Source of the DNA: Belnapia moabensis DSM 16746
Lineage (GTDB): Bacteria; Pseudomonadota; Alphaproteobacteria; Acetobacterales; Acetobacteraceae
NCBI RefSeq assembly: GCF_000745835.1
Contig: NZ_JQKB01000014.1
Coordinates: forward strand, 55,689 to 119,688
Reading direction: 5' to 3'
Length of the DNA: 64,000 bases
Each line of letters begins with the position of its first letter. Within the stretch, counting starts at the first letter, position 1. The position numbers and the translations under genes were made by a program. This document shows positions 26,551 through 35,845 of this stretch, piece by piece. Below the pieces are notes generated by a model. That model saw only the letters and a list, made by a program, of their open reading frames with translations. It ran no database searches and had not been told where the DNA came from.

Positions 26551-27677
26551 CAGCGCAGCTCCATCTCGGCCTGGAGGGCGCCGGCCGCCTTCACCGACTG
26601 CAGAATGGAGATCAGGTCGCGCGGCCCGACGCCGAGCGCGTTCAGCCCTCGCACCAGCTCCTGCAAGGAGACGCCGCACGACAACAGCCCGACGCGGCGC
26701 TGCGCCTGGTCGTCCACCTCGATATTGGTCCGCGGCACCACCACCGTCTCGCCCCCGGCGAGGGGATTGGGCTTCGCCACCTGCGGCGTCTCGGTGATGC
26801 GGATGGTGAGGTTCCCCTGGGCGATGGCGACTGTCGAGACCCGGACATTCGCCCCCATGACGATGGTGCCCGAGGCCTCCTCGATGATGACCCGCGCCAC
26901 CTGGTCCGGCTCGACGCGGAGCTGCTCGATCTGGGCGAGGAAGCCGACCGGGTCCCGCCCGACCATCGCCAGCGCCACGGTGCGCGGATCGGTCGCGACA
27001 GCCGAGGTGCTGCCGGTCGACTGGTTGATGGCGGCGGCGATGCGTCGGGCCATCGTCATGTCTGGGTTGCGGAGCGAGAGGCGGATATTGGGCCGGCCGG
27101 CGAGGCTGTAGGAAATCTCCCGCTCGACGATGGCACCGGAGGCGATGCGCGCGCTGGTCGGCACGCCGCGCTGGATGCTGCTGGCGGCCCCCCGCGCCGC
27201 GACCGCCCCGGTGGCGACGGCGCCCTGCGCCACCGCATAGACCTCGCCGTCGGCGCCGAGCAGCGGCGTCACCACCAGCGTGCCGCCCTGGAGGTTGGTC
27301 GCGTCGCCGAGCGCCGAGACGGCGATGTCGATCCGGCTGCCAGGCCGGGCGAAGGCCGGCAGGTTGGCCGTCACCATCACGGCGGCGACGTTGCGGGTGT
27401 CGAGCCGCGCCTCGTTGTCGCGGGTATTGACCCCGAGCCGCTCCAGCATGCCGATCAGCGACTGCCGGGTGAAGATGGCCGTCCGCAGCCGGTCGCCGGT
27501 GCCGGCGAGGCCGACGACTAGGCCGTAGCCGACCAGCTGATTGTCCCGCACCCCCTCGACATCGGCGATGTCCTTGATGCGGACGGATTGCGCCGCGGCC
27601 GGCCCGGCCAGGAGAAAGGCCAGGGCCAGCACGGCGGCACATGCGATCTTCGCCCTTGCGAAAGCTTTTTTGGCCAT
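26550..27677 (-). CDS. flgI: Flagellar P-ring protein FlgI
   Basis: FlgI forms the peptidoglycan ring around the rod. The 375-residue protein has a Sec signal peptide (about 1-29, cut after AAAQ), then the characteristic NQLVGYGLVVGLAGTGD block and the C-terminal GVSLQELVRGLNALGVGPRDL. It heads flgI-flgJ-flgN-like. A good sigma-54-like promoter lies about 35 bases upstream, divergent from fliX. Confidence 0.96.
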   Translation of the reverse strand: MAKKAFARAKIACAAVLALAFLLAGPAAAQSVRIKDIADVEGVRDNQLVGYGLVVGLAGTGDRLRTAIFTRQSLIGMLERLGVNTRDNEARLDTRNVAAVMVTANLPAFARPGSRIDIAVSALGDATNLQGGTLVVTPLLGADGEVYAVAQGAVATGAVAARGAASSIQRGVPTSARIASGAIVEREISYSLAGRPNIRLSLRNPDMTMARRIAAAINQSTGSTSAVATDPRTVALAMVGRDPVGFLAQIEQLRVEPDQVARVIIEEASGTIVMGANVRVSTVAIAQGNLTIRITETPQVAKPNPLAGGETVVVPRTNIEVDDQAQRRVGLLSCGVSLQELVRGLNALGVGPRDLISILQSVKAAGALQAEMELR

Positions 27678-27710
27678 GCTGCACCCCGTCGGTCACACCG
27701 CCCCGGGCGT

Positions 27711-27726
27711 CGCAACCACTATGCCA
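27711..27726 (-). promoter_or_regulatory. Sigma-54-like promoter for flgI operon
   Basis: On the minus strand TGGCATAGTGGTTGCG matches the sigma-54 consensus (TGGCAC-N5-TTGC) with one mismatch and correct GG-N10-GC spacing. Transcription would start near 27700, about 23 bases before flgI. The fit to known control of basal-body and hook genes in alphaproteobacteria makes this a good candidate. Confidence 0.6.
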
Positions 27727-27806
27727 GGCGCCGCGGGGGTAAGGCCGGCAAGGCTTGCCGGGCAGGGGCCCGGCCTTGCCGGACGATGGGCAAAAGGGGG
27801 TTCGAA

Positions 27807-28229
27807 ATGCAGGGGATCGGCAGGCTGGGCGGCATCGGCATGGCCGGTCCGGCGCGCGGCAAGGCTCGCGGCGGAGCGGGCGGGTTCCGGATCGTGGCCG
27901 ACGGCGGCGAAGCGGCCAGGGAGGCCGCCGCCGCGGGCGGCATCGCCCTGGCTGGCCTCGGACTGTTCGCCTTGCAGGAGCATGGCAGCGTGGCGGAGCG
28001 GAGCGAGGCGGCGCAGCGCCGAGCCAGCGACATCCTCGCGGAACTGACCGCGTTGCAATGCGATATGCTCGGCGGCAGCCGGGTCGACCCCGTCCGGCTG
28101 CAGCGGTTGGTGGAGTCGGGGGAGGAGGGTGCCGACCCCGTATTGAGAGAGGTGGTGCAGGGCGTGGTTCTGCGCGCACAGGTGGAATTGATGCGCCGCA
28201 GCCTGGATGGATCTATGGCCTTTGCGTGA
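27807..28229 (+). CDS. fliX: Flagellar assembly regulator FliX
   Basis: FliX is the alphaproteobacterial trans-acting factor that links basal-body assembly to FlbD-dependent, sigma-54-driven transcription. The 140-residue protein begins MQGIGRLGGIGMAGPARGK and has the helical core RRASDILAELTALQCDMLGG and the C-terminal RRSLDGSMAF. The start at 27807 has a GGGGG site; an ATG at 27786 is possible. Divergence from flgI is the same as in Caulobacter. Confidence 0.87.
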   Translation: MQGIGRLGGIGMAGPARGKARGGAGGFRIVADGGEAAREAAAAGGIALAGLGLFALQEHGSVAERSEAAQRRASDILAELTALQCDMLGGSRVDPVRLQRLVESGEEGADPVLREVVQGVVLRAQVELMRRSLDGSMAFA

Positions 28230-28363
28230 AAACCACGCTTTGCCAGCAATTTGCGGTATCGCAACCCCTTGGCTTTCGTACAGGCCCGCCTGTATGGTCC
28301 GGCCGCGTCATGGGGCCAGGGCGGCGTGCCCGGGCTCCCAAGCGGAATGGGGCCGTCCAGAAA

Positions 28364-28780
28364 ATGCTGATCACCCTCCCGCCCGATTACCGTCCTACGG
28401 ACGACGAAGAGTTCATGAACTCCCGGCAACAGGAGTATTTCCGTCAAAAGCTGCGGCGCTGGCGGTTGGACCTGTTGCGTGAAGCCGGGGACACCCTGGC
28501 AAGCCTCTCCGCCGGCGGCATCTCGGAGGCCGACCTTACGGATCGCGCCAGCGTCGAGACCGACCGCGCCCTCGAACTCCGCACCCGCGACCGTGCCCGC
28601 AAGCTGATCTCCAAGATCGACCAGGCGCTGGAGCGGATCGAGAACGGCACCTACGGCTATTGCGAGGAAACTGGGGAGCCCATCGGCCTCCGCCGCCTCG
28701 AGGCCCGGCCGATCGCGACGCTCTCCATCGAGGCGCAGGAGCGCCACGAGCGGATGGAGCGGGTCCACCGCGACGACTGA
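28364..28780 (+). CDS. dksA: RNA polymerase-binding transcription factor DksA
   Basis: DksA enters the RNA polymerase secondary channel and works with ppGpp on stringent promoters. The 138-residue protein begins MLITLPPDYRPTDDEEFMN, with a coiled coil (about residues 25-95) and the C-terminal YGYCEETGEPIGLRRLEARP. Only one cysteine of the classic four-cysteine zinc finger is kept (CEET, then TLSIEAQ), as in other alphaproteobacterial DksA proteins. An in-frame ATG at 28310 is an alternative start. It follows fliX, as in Caulobacter relatives. Confidence 0.9.
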   Translation: MLITLPPDYRPTDDEEFMNSRQQEYFRQKLRRWRLDLLREAGDTLASLSAGGISEADLTDRASVETDRALELRTRDRARKLISKIDQALERIENGTYGYCEETGEPIGLRRLEARPIATLSIEAQERHERMERVHRDD

Positions 28781-28803
28781 CGCCGGCGCCCGCGGGAGCG
28801 GGG

Positions 28804-29760
28804 TCAGGGCGCGCGGATGTTGCGCGCCTTGATGATGTCACCCCATTTGCCGACTTCGCGGCTGAAATAGCCGGGCCATTCCACCGGCCCTTCGGCGAGG
28901 ATGGCGATGCCCGCCGCCTCCAGCTTCGTCGCCACCTCGGGCGCCCGCAGCGCCGCGGCGCTGGCCGAGGCTAGGACGCGGATGACCGGTTCCGGTGTTC
29001 CGGCCGGGGCCAGCATGGCGAAATCCGTCGAACTCTCGAAACCCGGCAGGCCGGCCTCGGCGATGGTGGGCACCTCCGGTGCCAACGCCGCGCGCCGCGC
29101 CGTCGAGGTGCCGATCGGCCGCGCCTGCCCGCTCGCCATGAAGGGCAGGGCGGTGATGAGGTCGATGAAGGTCACTTGCGTCTCCCCTGCCAGCAGCGCC
29201 TGCGCCGAGGGTCCACCGCCACGATAGGGGACGTGCAGCATGGAGACTCCGGCCATGGCCATGAGCATCTCCGTAGCCAGATGGCTAGTGCCGCCGATGC
29301 CCGAGGTGCCGAAGCTGAACCCGTCCGGCTTCGCCCGCGCCAGGGCCAGGAACCCAGTGAGGTCCTGCGCCGGGACCGAAGGGTGCAAGCAGAGGATCTG
29401 CGGGCTGCTGGCAAGCAGCGAGACACCGGTGAAGGCCGTGGCATTGTCGTAGGGCAGCGCCGCGAGGTGCGGCGCGATGGCATAGGTGCTGTTGGTGCCG
29501 ACCAGCAGCGTCGCCCCATCCGGCCGGGCGCGGGCGACGTAGTTGTGGCCGAGCGTCCCCGTCGCGCCGGGCCGGTTCTCGACGACGAAGGGCTGGCCGA
29601 GATCGGCTGACATCCGCTGCGCCAGGATGCGCGCCACGCTGTCCGAGGAACCGCCCGCCGGCCACGGGTTGACGATCGTCACCGGCCGGTCGGGATAAGC
29701 GCCCTGCGCTCGCGCGATGGCGGGCAGGGCGAGGCCGGCGAGCAGCGTGCGGCGGCGCAT
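28804..29760 (-). CDS. Bug-family periplasmic solute receptor
   Basis: This 318-residue receptor of the tripartite tricarboxylate transporter type has a signal peptide (about 1-20), NPWPAGGSSDS, ENRPGATGTLGHN and RPDGATLLVG. Its ATG overlaps the hyuA stop, so it is co-translated with hyuA and hyuB, which suggests it captures the substrate those enzymes use. No TctA or TctB is linked. The ligand is unknown. Confidence 0.9.
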   Translation of the reverse strand: MRRRTLLAGLALPAIARAQGAYPDRPVTIVNPWPAGGSSDSVARILAQRMSADLGQPFVVENRPGATGTLGHNYVARARPDGATLLVGTNSTYAIAPHLAALPYDNATAFTGVSLLASSPQILCLHPSVPAQDLTGFLALARAKPDGFSFGTSGIGGTSHLATEMLMAMAGVSMLHVPYRGGGPSAQALLAGETQVTFIDLITALPFMASGQARPIGTSTARRAALAPEVPTIAEAGLPGFESSTDFAMLAPAGTPEPVIRVLASASAAALRAPEVATKLEAAGIAILAEGPVEWPGYFSREVGKWGDIIKARNIRAP

Positions 29761-31844
29761 CAGCCGAGCTCCAGCAGCAGGTTGAGTTGCGCATCGACCG
29801 AGATGCGCGTCCCCGGGCCGATCACGCAGGTGGATTCCCGCTCCTCCACCAGCGCCGGCCCGTCGAAGGACATGTCTGGGCGGAGGGCGTAGCGGTCATA
29901 GACCGGGCAGGGCAGGGCGCCATGGACCTCGAAGGTGACGGGCCGCTCGCCGCGCGGCACCGGCCGGTCGCCCGCCTGCGCAGCGCCTTCCGGGGCGCGG
30001 ATGCGAATGTCCTGGCCCGGTGCGGCGCAGGCCAGTCGCCAGGACAGCGCCTCGATAGGCTGGTCCTCCACCACCCGGCCGAAGCGGGTGCGGTAGCTGT
30101 CGAAGAAGGCGCGGCGGATGGCGGGCAGATCGGCCTCGCCGAGCGCGACCGAAGGCAGCGGCACGGCGATCTCGAAGCCCTGGCCGACATGGCGCATATC
30201 GGCAGTCGGTGTAAGTTCGATGGCGGCCGGGTCCGCTCCCGCCTCGGCGAGCAGGGCGCGACCTTCCTCGGCCATGCCGGCGATGAGACCGTTGACGACA
30301 TTCCAATCGAGCCGCTCCAGCCTTCCGACATGGCTGCGGACCATGTCGGTTGCGGGCGGCGCGACGAGGAAGCCCAGCGCCGAGGCGACGCCGGCGCCGA
30401 GCGGCACCAGGACTCGCCCGATCTTCAGCAGCCGCGCCAGGTTCCAGGCATGCACCGGCCCGGCGCCGCCGAAGGCGATCAGCGTATAGCCGCGCGGATC
30501 GCGCCCCTTCTCGGCGAGATGCATGCGCGTCGCCGCCGCCATGGTCTCGTCGACGATGCGCTGCACGCCGAGCGCCGCCTCGACGGGGGGCAGGTGCAGC
30601 GCCTCGGCCACGCCCTCGGCGAATGCGCGGCGCACGCGGTCCGGGTCGAGCGCCATCTCCCCACCGAGGAAGTAGCCTGGGTCGAGCCGGCCGAGCAGCA
30701 GGTCGGCATCCGTCACGCAGGGCTCCGTCCCGCCGCGGCCGTAGCAGACCGGGCCGGGGACGGCGCCGGCGCTGCGCGGGCCGACCTTCATCAGTCCGGA
30801 GCCCTGCTCGATGCGGGCGATGGAGCCGCCGCCGGCGCCGATCTCGATCATGTCGACAACCGAGACCTTGAGCGGCAGGCCGCTGCCCTTGACGAAGCGG
30901 CGCACGCGTCCGGCCTCGAAGTCGAATTTGTGGTCCGGTGCCCCATCCTCGACGAGGCACATCTTCGCCGTGGTGCCGCCCATGTCGTAGCTGACGACGC
31001 GGTCGAGCCCGGCGAGGCGGGCGAAGAAGGCGGCGGCCATGGCGCCGGCGGCGGGGCCGCTCTCGATCAGGCGGATCGGGAACTCCTTCGCCTCGCGCAC
31101 CGCGGCGATGCCGCCGCCGGAGAGCATCACATAGAGCCGCCCGGTGAAGCCGATGCCGGTGAGATCGGCCTCCAGCTTGTCGAGGTAGCGGCGCATGCGG
31201 GGCTGGACATAGGCATTGGCGCAGGCGGTGGAGGTGCGTTCGTATTCGCGGATCTCGGGCGCGACCTCGGCCGAGAGGGTGAGCGCGAGGCGCGGGTAGA
31301 GCTTGCGGACGATCTCGCCGGCGCGGCGCTCGTGCCGGGCGTCGCGGTAGCTGTGCAGGAAGCCGATGGCCAGCGCCTCGATCCGCCCGCCCTCCACCAG
31401 GTCGGTCACCTCGCGCGCCACGGCGATCTCGTCGAGCGGCAGCAACTCCTCGCCCGATGCGTCGAGCCGGCCGGGAATTTCGCGGCGGAGGTGGCGCGGC
31501 ACCAGCGTCGGCGGCGCCTCCAGGAAGAGGTCGTAGAGGTCGTAGCGGATCTCCCGCCCGATCTCGATGGAATCGCGGAAGCCCGCCGTGGTCAGCAGCC
31601 CGACCCGGGCGCCGGTGCGCTCGATGACGGTGTTCGTCACCAGCGTCGTGCCATGGACGATGCTGGTGAGGTCGCGCGGGGCGAGCCCCGCCTCGCGCAG
31701 GATGCGCTGCGTGCCCTCGATGATGGCGCGGGAGGGGTCGTCCGGTGTGGTCAGCAGCTTGCCGGTATGGACCGTGTCGCGCAGCGGGTCGTGCAGGACG
31801 AGATCGGTGAAGGTTCCGCCGACATCGACGCCGAGCCGGGCCAT
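29760..31844 (-). CDS. hyuA: Hydantoinase/oxoprolinase family protein, subunit A
   Basis: HyuA is the ATP-binding subunit of the N-methylhydantoinase/5-oxoprolinase/acetophenone carboxylase family. The 694-residue protein has the actin-fold phosphate loop GVDVGGTFTDLVL at residues 5-17, a second ATPase block SGPAAGAMAAAFFA and SYDMGGTTAKMCLVE near residue 285. It pairs with hyuB (two bases upstream) and with a Bug receptor. Substrates across the family range from hydantoins to oxoproline and ketones, so the reaction here is not fixed by sequence. Confidence 0.9.
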   Translation of the reverse strand: MARLGVDVGGTFTDLVLHDPLRDTVHTGKLLTTPDDPSRAIIEGTQRILREAGLAPRDLTSIVHGTTLVTNTVIERTGARVGLLTTAGFRDSIEIGREIRYDLYDLFLEAPPTLVPRHLRREIPGRLDASGEELLPLDEIAVAREVTDLVEGGRIEALAIGFLHSYRDARHERRAGEIVRKLYPRLALTLSAEVAPEIREYERTSTACANAYVQPRMRRYLDKLEADLTGIGFTGRLYVMLSGGGIAAVREAKEFPIRLIESGPAAGAMAAAFFARLAGLDRVVSYDMGGTTAKMCLVEDGAPDHKFDFEAGRVRRFVKGSGLPLKVSVVDMIEIGAGGGSIARIEQGSGLMKVGPRSAGAVPGPVCYGRGGTEPCVTDADLLLGRLDPGYFLGGEMALDPDRVRRAFAEGVAEALHLPPVEAALGVQRIVDETMAAATRMHLAEKGRDPRGYTLIAFGGAGPVHAWNLARLLKIGRVLVPLGAGVASALGFLVAPPATDMVRSHVGRLERLDWNVVNGLIAGMAEEGRALLAEAGADPAAIELTPTADMRHVGQGFEIAVPLPSVALGEADLPAIRRAFFDSYRTRFGRVVEDQPIEALSWRLACAAPGQDIRIRAPEGAAQAGDRPVPRGERPVTFEVHGALPCPVYDRYALRPDMSFDGPALVEERESTCVIGPGTRISVDAQLNLLLELG

Positions 31845-31846
31845 GC

Positions 31847-33487
31847 TCAGCGTTCCCCGTAGGGGCTGGGGTCGGTGACGTAGCCGTCGCGCAGGTCGGC
31901 GGCCAGCGCCGCCGGGTCGCGCTCGGCGGGAGGGCCGTAGCCACCGCCGCCGGCATAGCGCATGACGAGCCGCATGCCGGGCGCGATGGTGGTACGCGAC
32001 TTCGGATGCGGCCGGGTGCCGTCGCTCATCACGATCTCGGCCGCCGCGCCCGGCGCGCCGCCGAGCAGCCCCTCCGCCGGATGGTCGCGCCGGTCCGAGA
32101 GCAGGGAGAGGCGGAGCGGCCCCGGCGAGCGCACCTCGATCACCGCCTCCTGACCGAGGCCGCCGCGATACTGGCCGGGCCCGCCGCTATCGGGGCGGAG
32201 CTGCTTGGCCCAGACGACGAGGGGCGCGACGCTCTCGAAGGCCTCGATGCTACCAGCGCCGGCATTGGTCGGGAAGGCGGTGGTCGGCAGCCCGTCGCGA
32301 TGCGGGCAGGCACCCATGCCGCCGGAGGCGAAGAGCACCTGGCTGAACCGGTCGCCCGCCCGGTCGAGGCCGGAGAAGAGCGCCCGCATGGTCGGCGCCC
32401 CGCCACATTCGGCGATGACCTGGCGCGGGATGACATCGCTCATCGCCTTGTAGATGGCGCCCGCCAGCAGATGACCGGTGAGCTGCCGCGCGCTGACCGG
32501 GGCCGGGAAGCGCGGGTTGAGGATGCTGCCCTCCGGCGCCCGCACCTCGATGGCGCGGTAGCTGCCCTCGTTGCGCGGGGTGAAGGGGTCGAGCGCGCAT
32601 TTCACCGGATAGACGGCATAGGCATGGGTGTAGTTCATCACGCAATTGATGCCGCGATCGACCTGCGGGCTGCTGCCGGCGAAGTCGATCACCATGCGCT
32701 CGCCCTCCACTGTCACGGTGCAGGCGATGGTCGTCACATGCTCGTCGAAGCCGTCGGCCTCGATGCTGGCGGACCAGCTTCCGTCCGGCAGCGCGGCGAT
32801 CGCCTGCCGCATGGCACGGTCGGCGCGGGCATGCAGCGCACGGCCGAGGGATTGCAGGCCGTCGAGCTTCGCATCCTCGAGGAATTCGGCGAGGCGGGCG
32901 GCGCAGACCTCGTTCGCGGTGATCTGCGCCTCGAGGTCGCCAAGCACCTGCTTCGGCACCCGGACATTGGCTAGGAAGAGCTCCAGCAGCGCCTCGTTGC
33001 GCACGCCCTCGCGCAGCAGGCGCATCGGCGGGATGCGCACGCCCTCCTCATAGACCTCGCGGCAATCGGCCGACCACAGGCTGCCGCCGACATCCGGGCT
33101 GTGGGCGATGGAGCCGGCGAAGCCGACCAGCGCGCCGCGATGGAAGATGGGCGTGACGGCGGTGATGTCCGGCAGGTGGCCGGTCGCCAGCCAGGGATCG
33201 TTGGTGACGACGCAATCGCCCGGCCGCCAGTCCTCCGCCGGGAAGCGTTGCAGGAAGTGCTTCGTGGTCTTCGGCAGGATGCAGGAGAAGCTGGCAATTC
33301 CGCCGGTATTCTCGCTGATGCTGTCGCCGTTGCGGTCCATCAGCACGCAGGCGAAGTCGTTCGACTCGCGGACGATGGTGGAGAAAGCGGTGCGCAGTAG
33401 CGCCGCCGCCGCCTCGTCGGCGATGGAGATCAGCCGGCTCCAGAGGATTTCGAGGGTGATCGGATCGAAGCCTTCGTCCTCGGCCAT
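31847..33487 (-). CDS. hyuB: Hydantoinase/oxoprolinase family protein, subunit B
   Basis: HyuB is the partner subunit that carries the metal site and ring-opening chemistry. The 546-residue protein starts MAEDEGFDPITLEILWSRL and has the family blocks NGDSISENTGG, NDPWLATGHLPDI and the C-terminal SGGPGQYRGGLGQ-like segment (DSGGPGQYRGG). I chose the ATG at 33487 since the longer open frame is not conserved. It begins the hyuB-hyuA-receptor operon and is divergent from a second Bug receptor. Confidence 0.9.
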   Translation of the reverse strand: MAEDEGFDPITLEILWSRLISIADEAAAALLRTAFSTIVRESNDFACVLMDRNGDSISENTGGIASFSCILPKTTKHFLQRFPAEDWRPGDCVVTNDPWLATGHLPDITAVTPIFHRGALVGFAGSIAHSPDVGGSLWSADCREVYEEGVRIPPMRLLREGVRNEALLELFLANVRVPKQVLGDLEAQITANEVCAARLAEFLEDAKLDGLQSLGRALHARADRAMRQAIAALPDGSWSASIEADGFDEHVTTIACTVTVEGERMVIDFAGSSPQVDRGINCVMNYTHAYAVYPVKCALDPFTPRNEGSYRAIEVRAPEGSILNPRFPAPVSARQLTGHLLAGAIYKAMSDVIPRQVIAECGGAPTMRALFSGLDRAGDRFSQVLFASGGMGACPHRDGLPTTAFPTNAGAGSIEAFESVAPLVVWAKQLRPDSGGPGQYRGGLGQEAVIEVRSPGPLRLSLLSDRRDHPAEGLLGGAPGAAAEIVMSDGTRPHPKSRTTIAPGMRLVMRYAGGGGYGPPAERDPAALAADLRDGYVTDPSPYGER

Positions 33488-33593
33488 GCCTGCATCCCCT
33501 GCGGTCCCCGGGGAGCCTAGGCGGCACGAGCGGGAGGCCGCAAGATTGACAGCGCCGGCCATGCCGGGGAGGCTCGCGGCACGGAGGAAATCC

Positions 33594-34562
33594 ATGCGCC
33601 CCATCGCCCGGCGTCCCTTGATCGCTGCCTTGCTCGCGGCGCCTGCCGTGGCGCGGGCGCAGCCGGCCTGGCCGAACCGGCCGGTGCGGGTGGTGGTGCC
33701 CTTCCCGCCGGGCGGCTCCAACGATGTCGTCGCACGGCCGCTGGCGGAGAGGCTGCAGGCGCGGCTCGGTCAGCCCTTCGTTGTCGAGAACCGCGGCGGC
33801 GCGGGGGGCGCGATCGGCGCCGGCCAGGTCGCGCAGGCGCCGGCCGATGGCTATACGCTGATGGTCACATCCTCATCCTTCCCAACTACGGCGATCCTGC
33901 AGAAGCCGGGCTGGGATGCCGAGGCGAGCTTCGATGCGGTGGCGCTGCTGGCGCGCGCGCCCTTCTTCATCATGGTCAATCCGGCGGTCCCGGTGCGCAG
34001 CGTCGCCGAATTGGTGGCGCTGGCGAAGGCGAAGCCGGGCGGGCTCGACTACGCCACCTCCGGTGCCGGCGGGATCAACCACTTCATCTCCGAGTATTTC
34101 TGCCAGCGCGCCGGCATCCGCATGAACCACGTCCCCTATCGCGGCACCGCGCCGGCGGTGACGGATCTCGTCGCGGGGACGATCCCGGTGATGATCACGA
34201 CGGTCGCCAGCGCGAATGCCGCCATCCGCGAGGGGCGGGTGCGCGTCATCGCCGCGACGGCGCGGGGTGGCGGGCTGCCGCCGGAGGTGCCGCCGGTGCC
34301 AACCGTGCGCGAGTCCGGCATCGACTACGAGGCCGCCATCTGGTGGGGGCTGCTGGCGCCGCGCGGCCTACCGGCCGAGATCCGCGCTGCCGTCCATGCG
34401 GCGGCGAATGGAGCGCTCGGCGATGCCAACCTCGCCCGCATCTATGCCGCCGAAGGGGCGACACCCTCGCCGGTCGGGCCGGAGGAGTTTCCTGCCATCC
34501 TGCATGCCGATCTCGCGCGCTGGCGCGAGGTGGCGCGCATCGCGGAGATCCGCGCCGAATGA
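33594..34562 (+). CDS. Bug-family periplasmic solute receptor
   Basis: This 322-residue receptor has a twin-arginine-like signal (about 1-22, RPIARRPLIAALLAAPAVA), then PFPPGGSNDV, ENRGGAGGAIGA and APADGYTL. GGAGG precedes the ATG at 33594. It is the third such receptor in the window. Its stop overlaps the ATG of the CoA transferase gene, so the two are coupled and the ligand is probably a carboxylic acid activated by that enzyme. Confidence 0.9.
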   Translation: MRPIARRPLIAALLAAPAVARAQPAWPNRPVRVVVPFPPGGSNDVVARPLAERLQARLGQPFVVENRGGAGGAIGAGQVAQAPADGYTLMVTSSSFPTTAILQKPGWDAEASFDAVALLARAPFFIMVNPAVPVRSVAELVALAKAKPGGLDYATSGAGGINHFISEYFCQRAGIRMNHVPYRGTAPAVTDLVAGTIPVMITTVASANAAIREGRVRVIAATARGGGLPPEVPPVPTVRESGIDYEAAIWWGLLAPRGLPAEIRAAVHAAANGALGDANLARIYAAEGATPSPVGPEEFPAILHADLARWREVARIAEIRAE

Positions 34563-35782
34563 CGCGGCACCGCCACGAATTCGACCCCACCGCGACGGGT
34601 GCGCTGCACGGGCTGCGGGTGCTCGACCTCTCGCGCCTCGTCGCCGGGAATGTGTTGACCAAGGTGCTGGCCGACCATGGCGCCGAGGTGGTGAAGCTGG
34701 AACCGCCGGAGGGCGACACGCTGCGCGCCTGGCGCATCAAGGGTGTCTCCACCACCTGGAAGACGCTGAGCCGCAACAAGCTCTCGGTCTGCCTGGCGCT
34801 GCGCGACCCGCGGGCGATCGAGGTGGTGAAGCGCCTCGTGGCCAATGCGGCGATGCTGGTCGAGAGCTTCCGCCCCGGCGTGCTGGAAGCGATGGGCCTG
34901 GCGCCGGAGGTGCTGCTGGCGATCAATCCGCGCCTTGTCATCGTCCGGATCAGCGGCTGGGGGCAGGACGGGCCCTACCGGCACAAGCCGGGCTTCGGCA
35001 CGCTGGTCGAGGGCTATGCCGGCTTCGCCGCCGTCAACGGTTTCGCCGACCGCGAGCCAGTGCTGCCGCCGATGTACATGGCCGATGGCTATGCGGGCCT
35101 CTACGGCGCGGCGACCGCGATGATCGCGCTCCGCCATGCGGAGGCGACCGGGCAGGGGCAGGCGATCGACCTGACGCTCTTCGACCCGATCCATGTGATG
35201 ATGGAGCCGCAGCACGCCAACTGGCAGCTCACCCGCGAGCTGAAGCCGCGCACCGGCAGCCGCAGCACCAATGCGGTGCCGCGCAATGCCTACCAGACGA
35301 AGGATGGCGGCTGGGTCTGCCTCTCGGCCTCGACGCAGGGGATGACGGAGAAGCTGCTGCGCAGCATCGGCAGGCCAGAGCTGATCGACGACCCGCGCTT
35401 CCGCAGCAATGCCGACCGGGTGCGGCACGGCGAGGAGCTGGATGCCATCATCGGGGCCTATATCGCCGAGCGGAGCCTGGCGGAGGCGCTGGCGCATTTC
35501 GACGCGGCGGGCGTCACCATCGGCCCGATCATGGATGCGGAGATGCTGGCCGGCGACCCTTACGTGATCGAGCGCGAGGCCGTTATCGCCGTGCCGGACG
35601 AGGAGATGCCCGAGGGCTGGCTGCCGATGCATGGCATGGTGCCACGGCTCTCGGCGACGCCCGGCATCTTGGCGCGGCCGGCACCCCGGCTCGGCGAACA
35701 TAACGAGGCGGTGCTCGGGCCGGTCCTCGGCGCCGGGGAGGTTGCGCGGCTGCGCGGCGAGGGCGTGCTGCGCGAGGGGTAA
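34559..35782 (+). CDS. CaiB/BaiF-family CoA transferase
   Basis: This is a class III CoA transferase that moves CoA between carboxylates through an aspartyl-CoA thioester. The 407-residue protein has the N-terminal GLRVLDLSRLVAGNVLTKVLADHGAEVVK-type start (cited by its first part GLRVLDLSRLVAG), KLEPPEGD, and DLTLFDPI with the probable catalytic aspartate near residue 205-210. The ATG overlaps the upstream receptor stop as ATGA. Substrate unknown. Confidence 0.9.
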   Translation: MTRHRHEFDPTATGALHGLRVLDLSRLVAGNVLTKVLADHGAEVVKLEPPEGDTLRAWRIKGVSTTWKTLSRNKLSVCLALRDPRAIEVVKRLVANAAMLVESFRPGVLEAMGLAPEVLLAINPRLVIVRISGWGQDGPYRHKPGFGTLVEGYAGFAAVNGFADREPVLPPMYMADGYAGLYGAATAMIALRHAEATGQGQAIDLTLFDPIHVMMEPQHANWQLTRELKPRTGSRSTNAVPRNAYQTKDGGWVCLSASTQGMTEKLLRSIGRPELIDDPRFRSNADRVRHGEELDAIIGAYIAERSLAEALAHFDAAGVTIGPIMDAEMLAGDPYVIEREAVIAVPDEEMPEGWLPMHGMVPRLSATPGILARPAPRLGEHNEAVLGPVLGAGEVARLRGEGVLREG

Positions 35783-35845
35783 CAGCCGGACCCGGAACCA
35801 TCCGCACCTCCGGCTGTTGTGCCGGCGTAGCGGGAGACCCTGGTC

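Noticed and set aside
29787..31862. 691-residue ORF on the plus strand opposite hyuA
   Set aside because: It is antisense to a clear family protein, has His/Arg/Asp-rich low-complexity composition and no motif. High GC produces such mirror ORFs.
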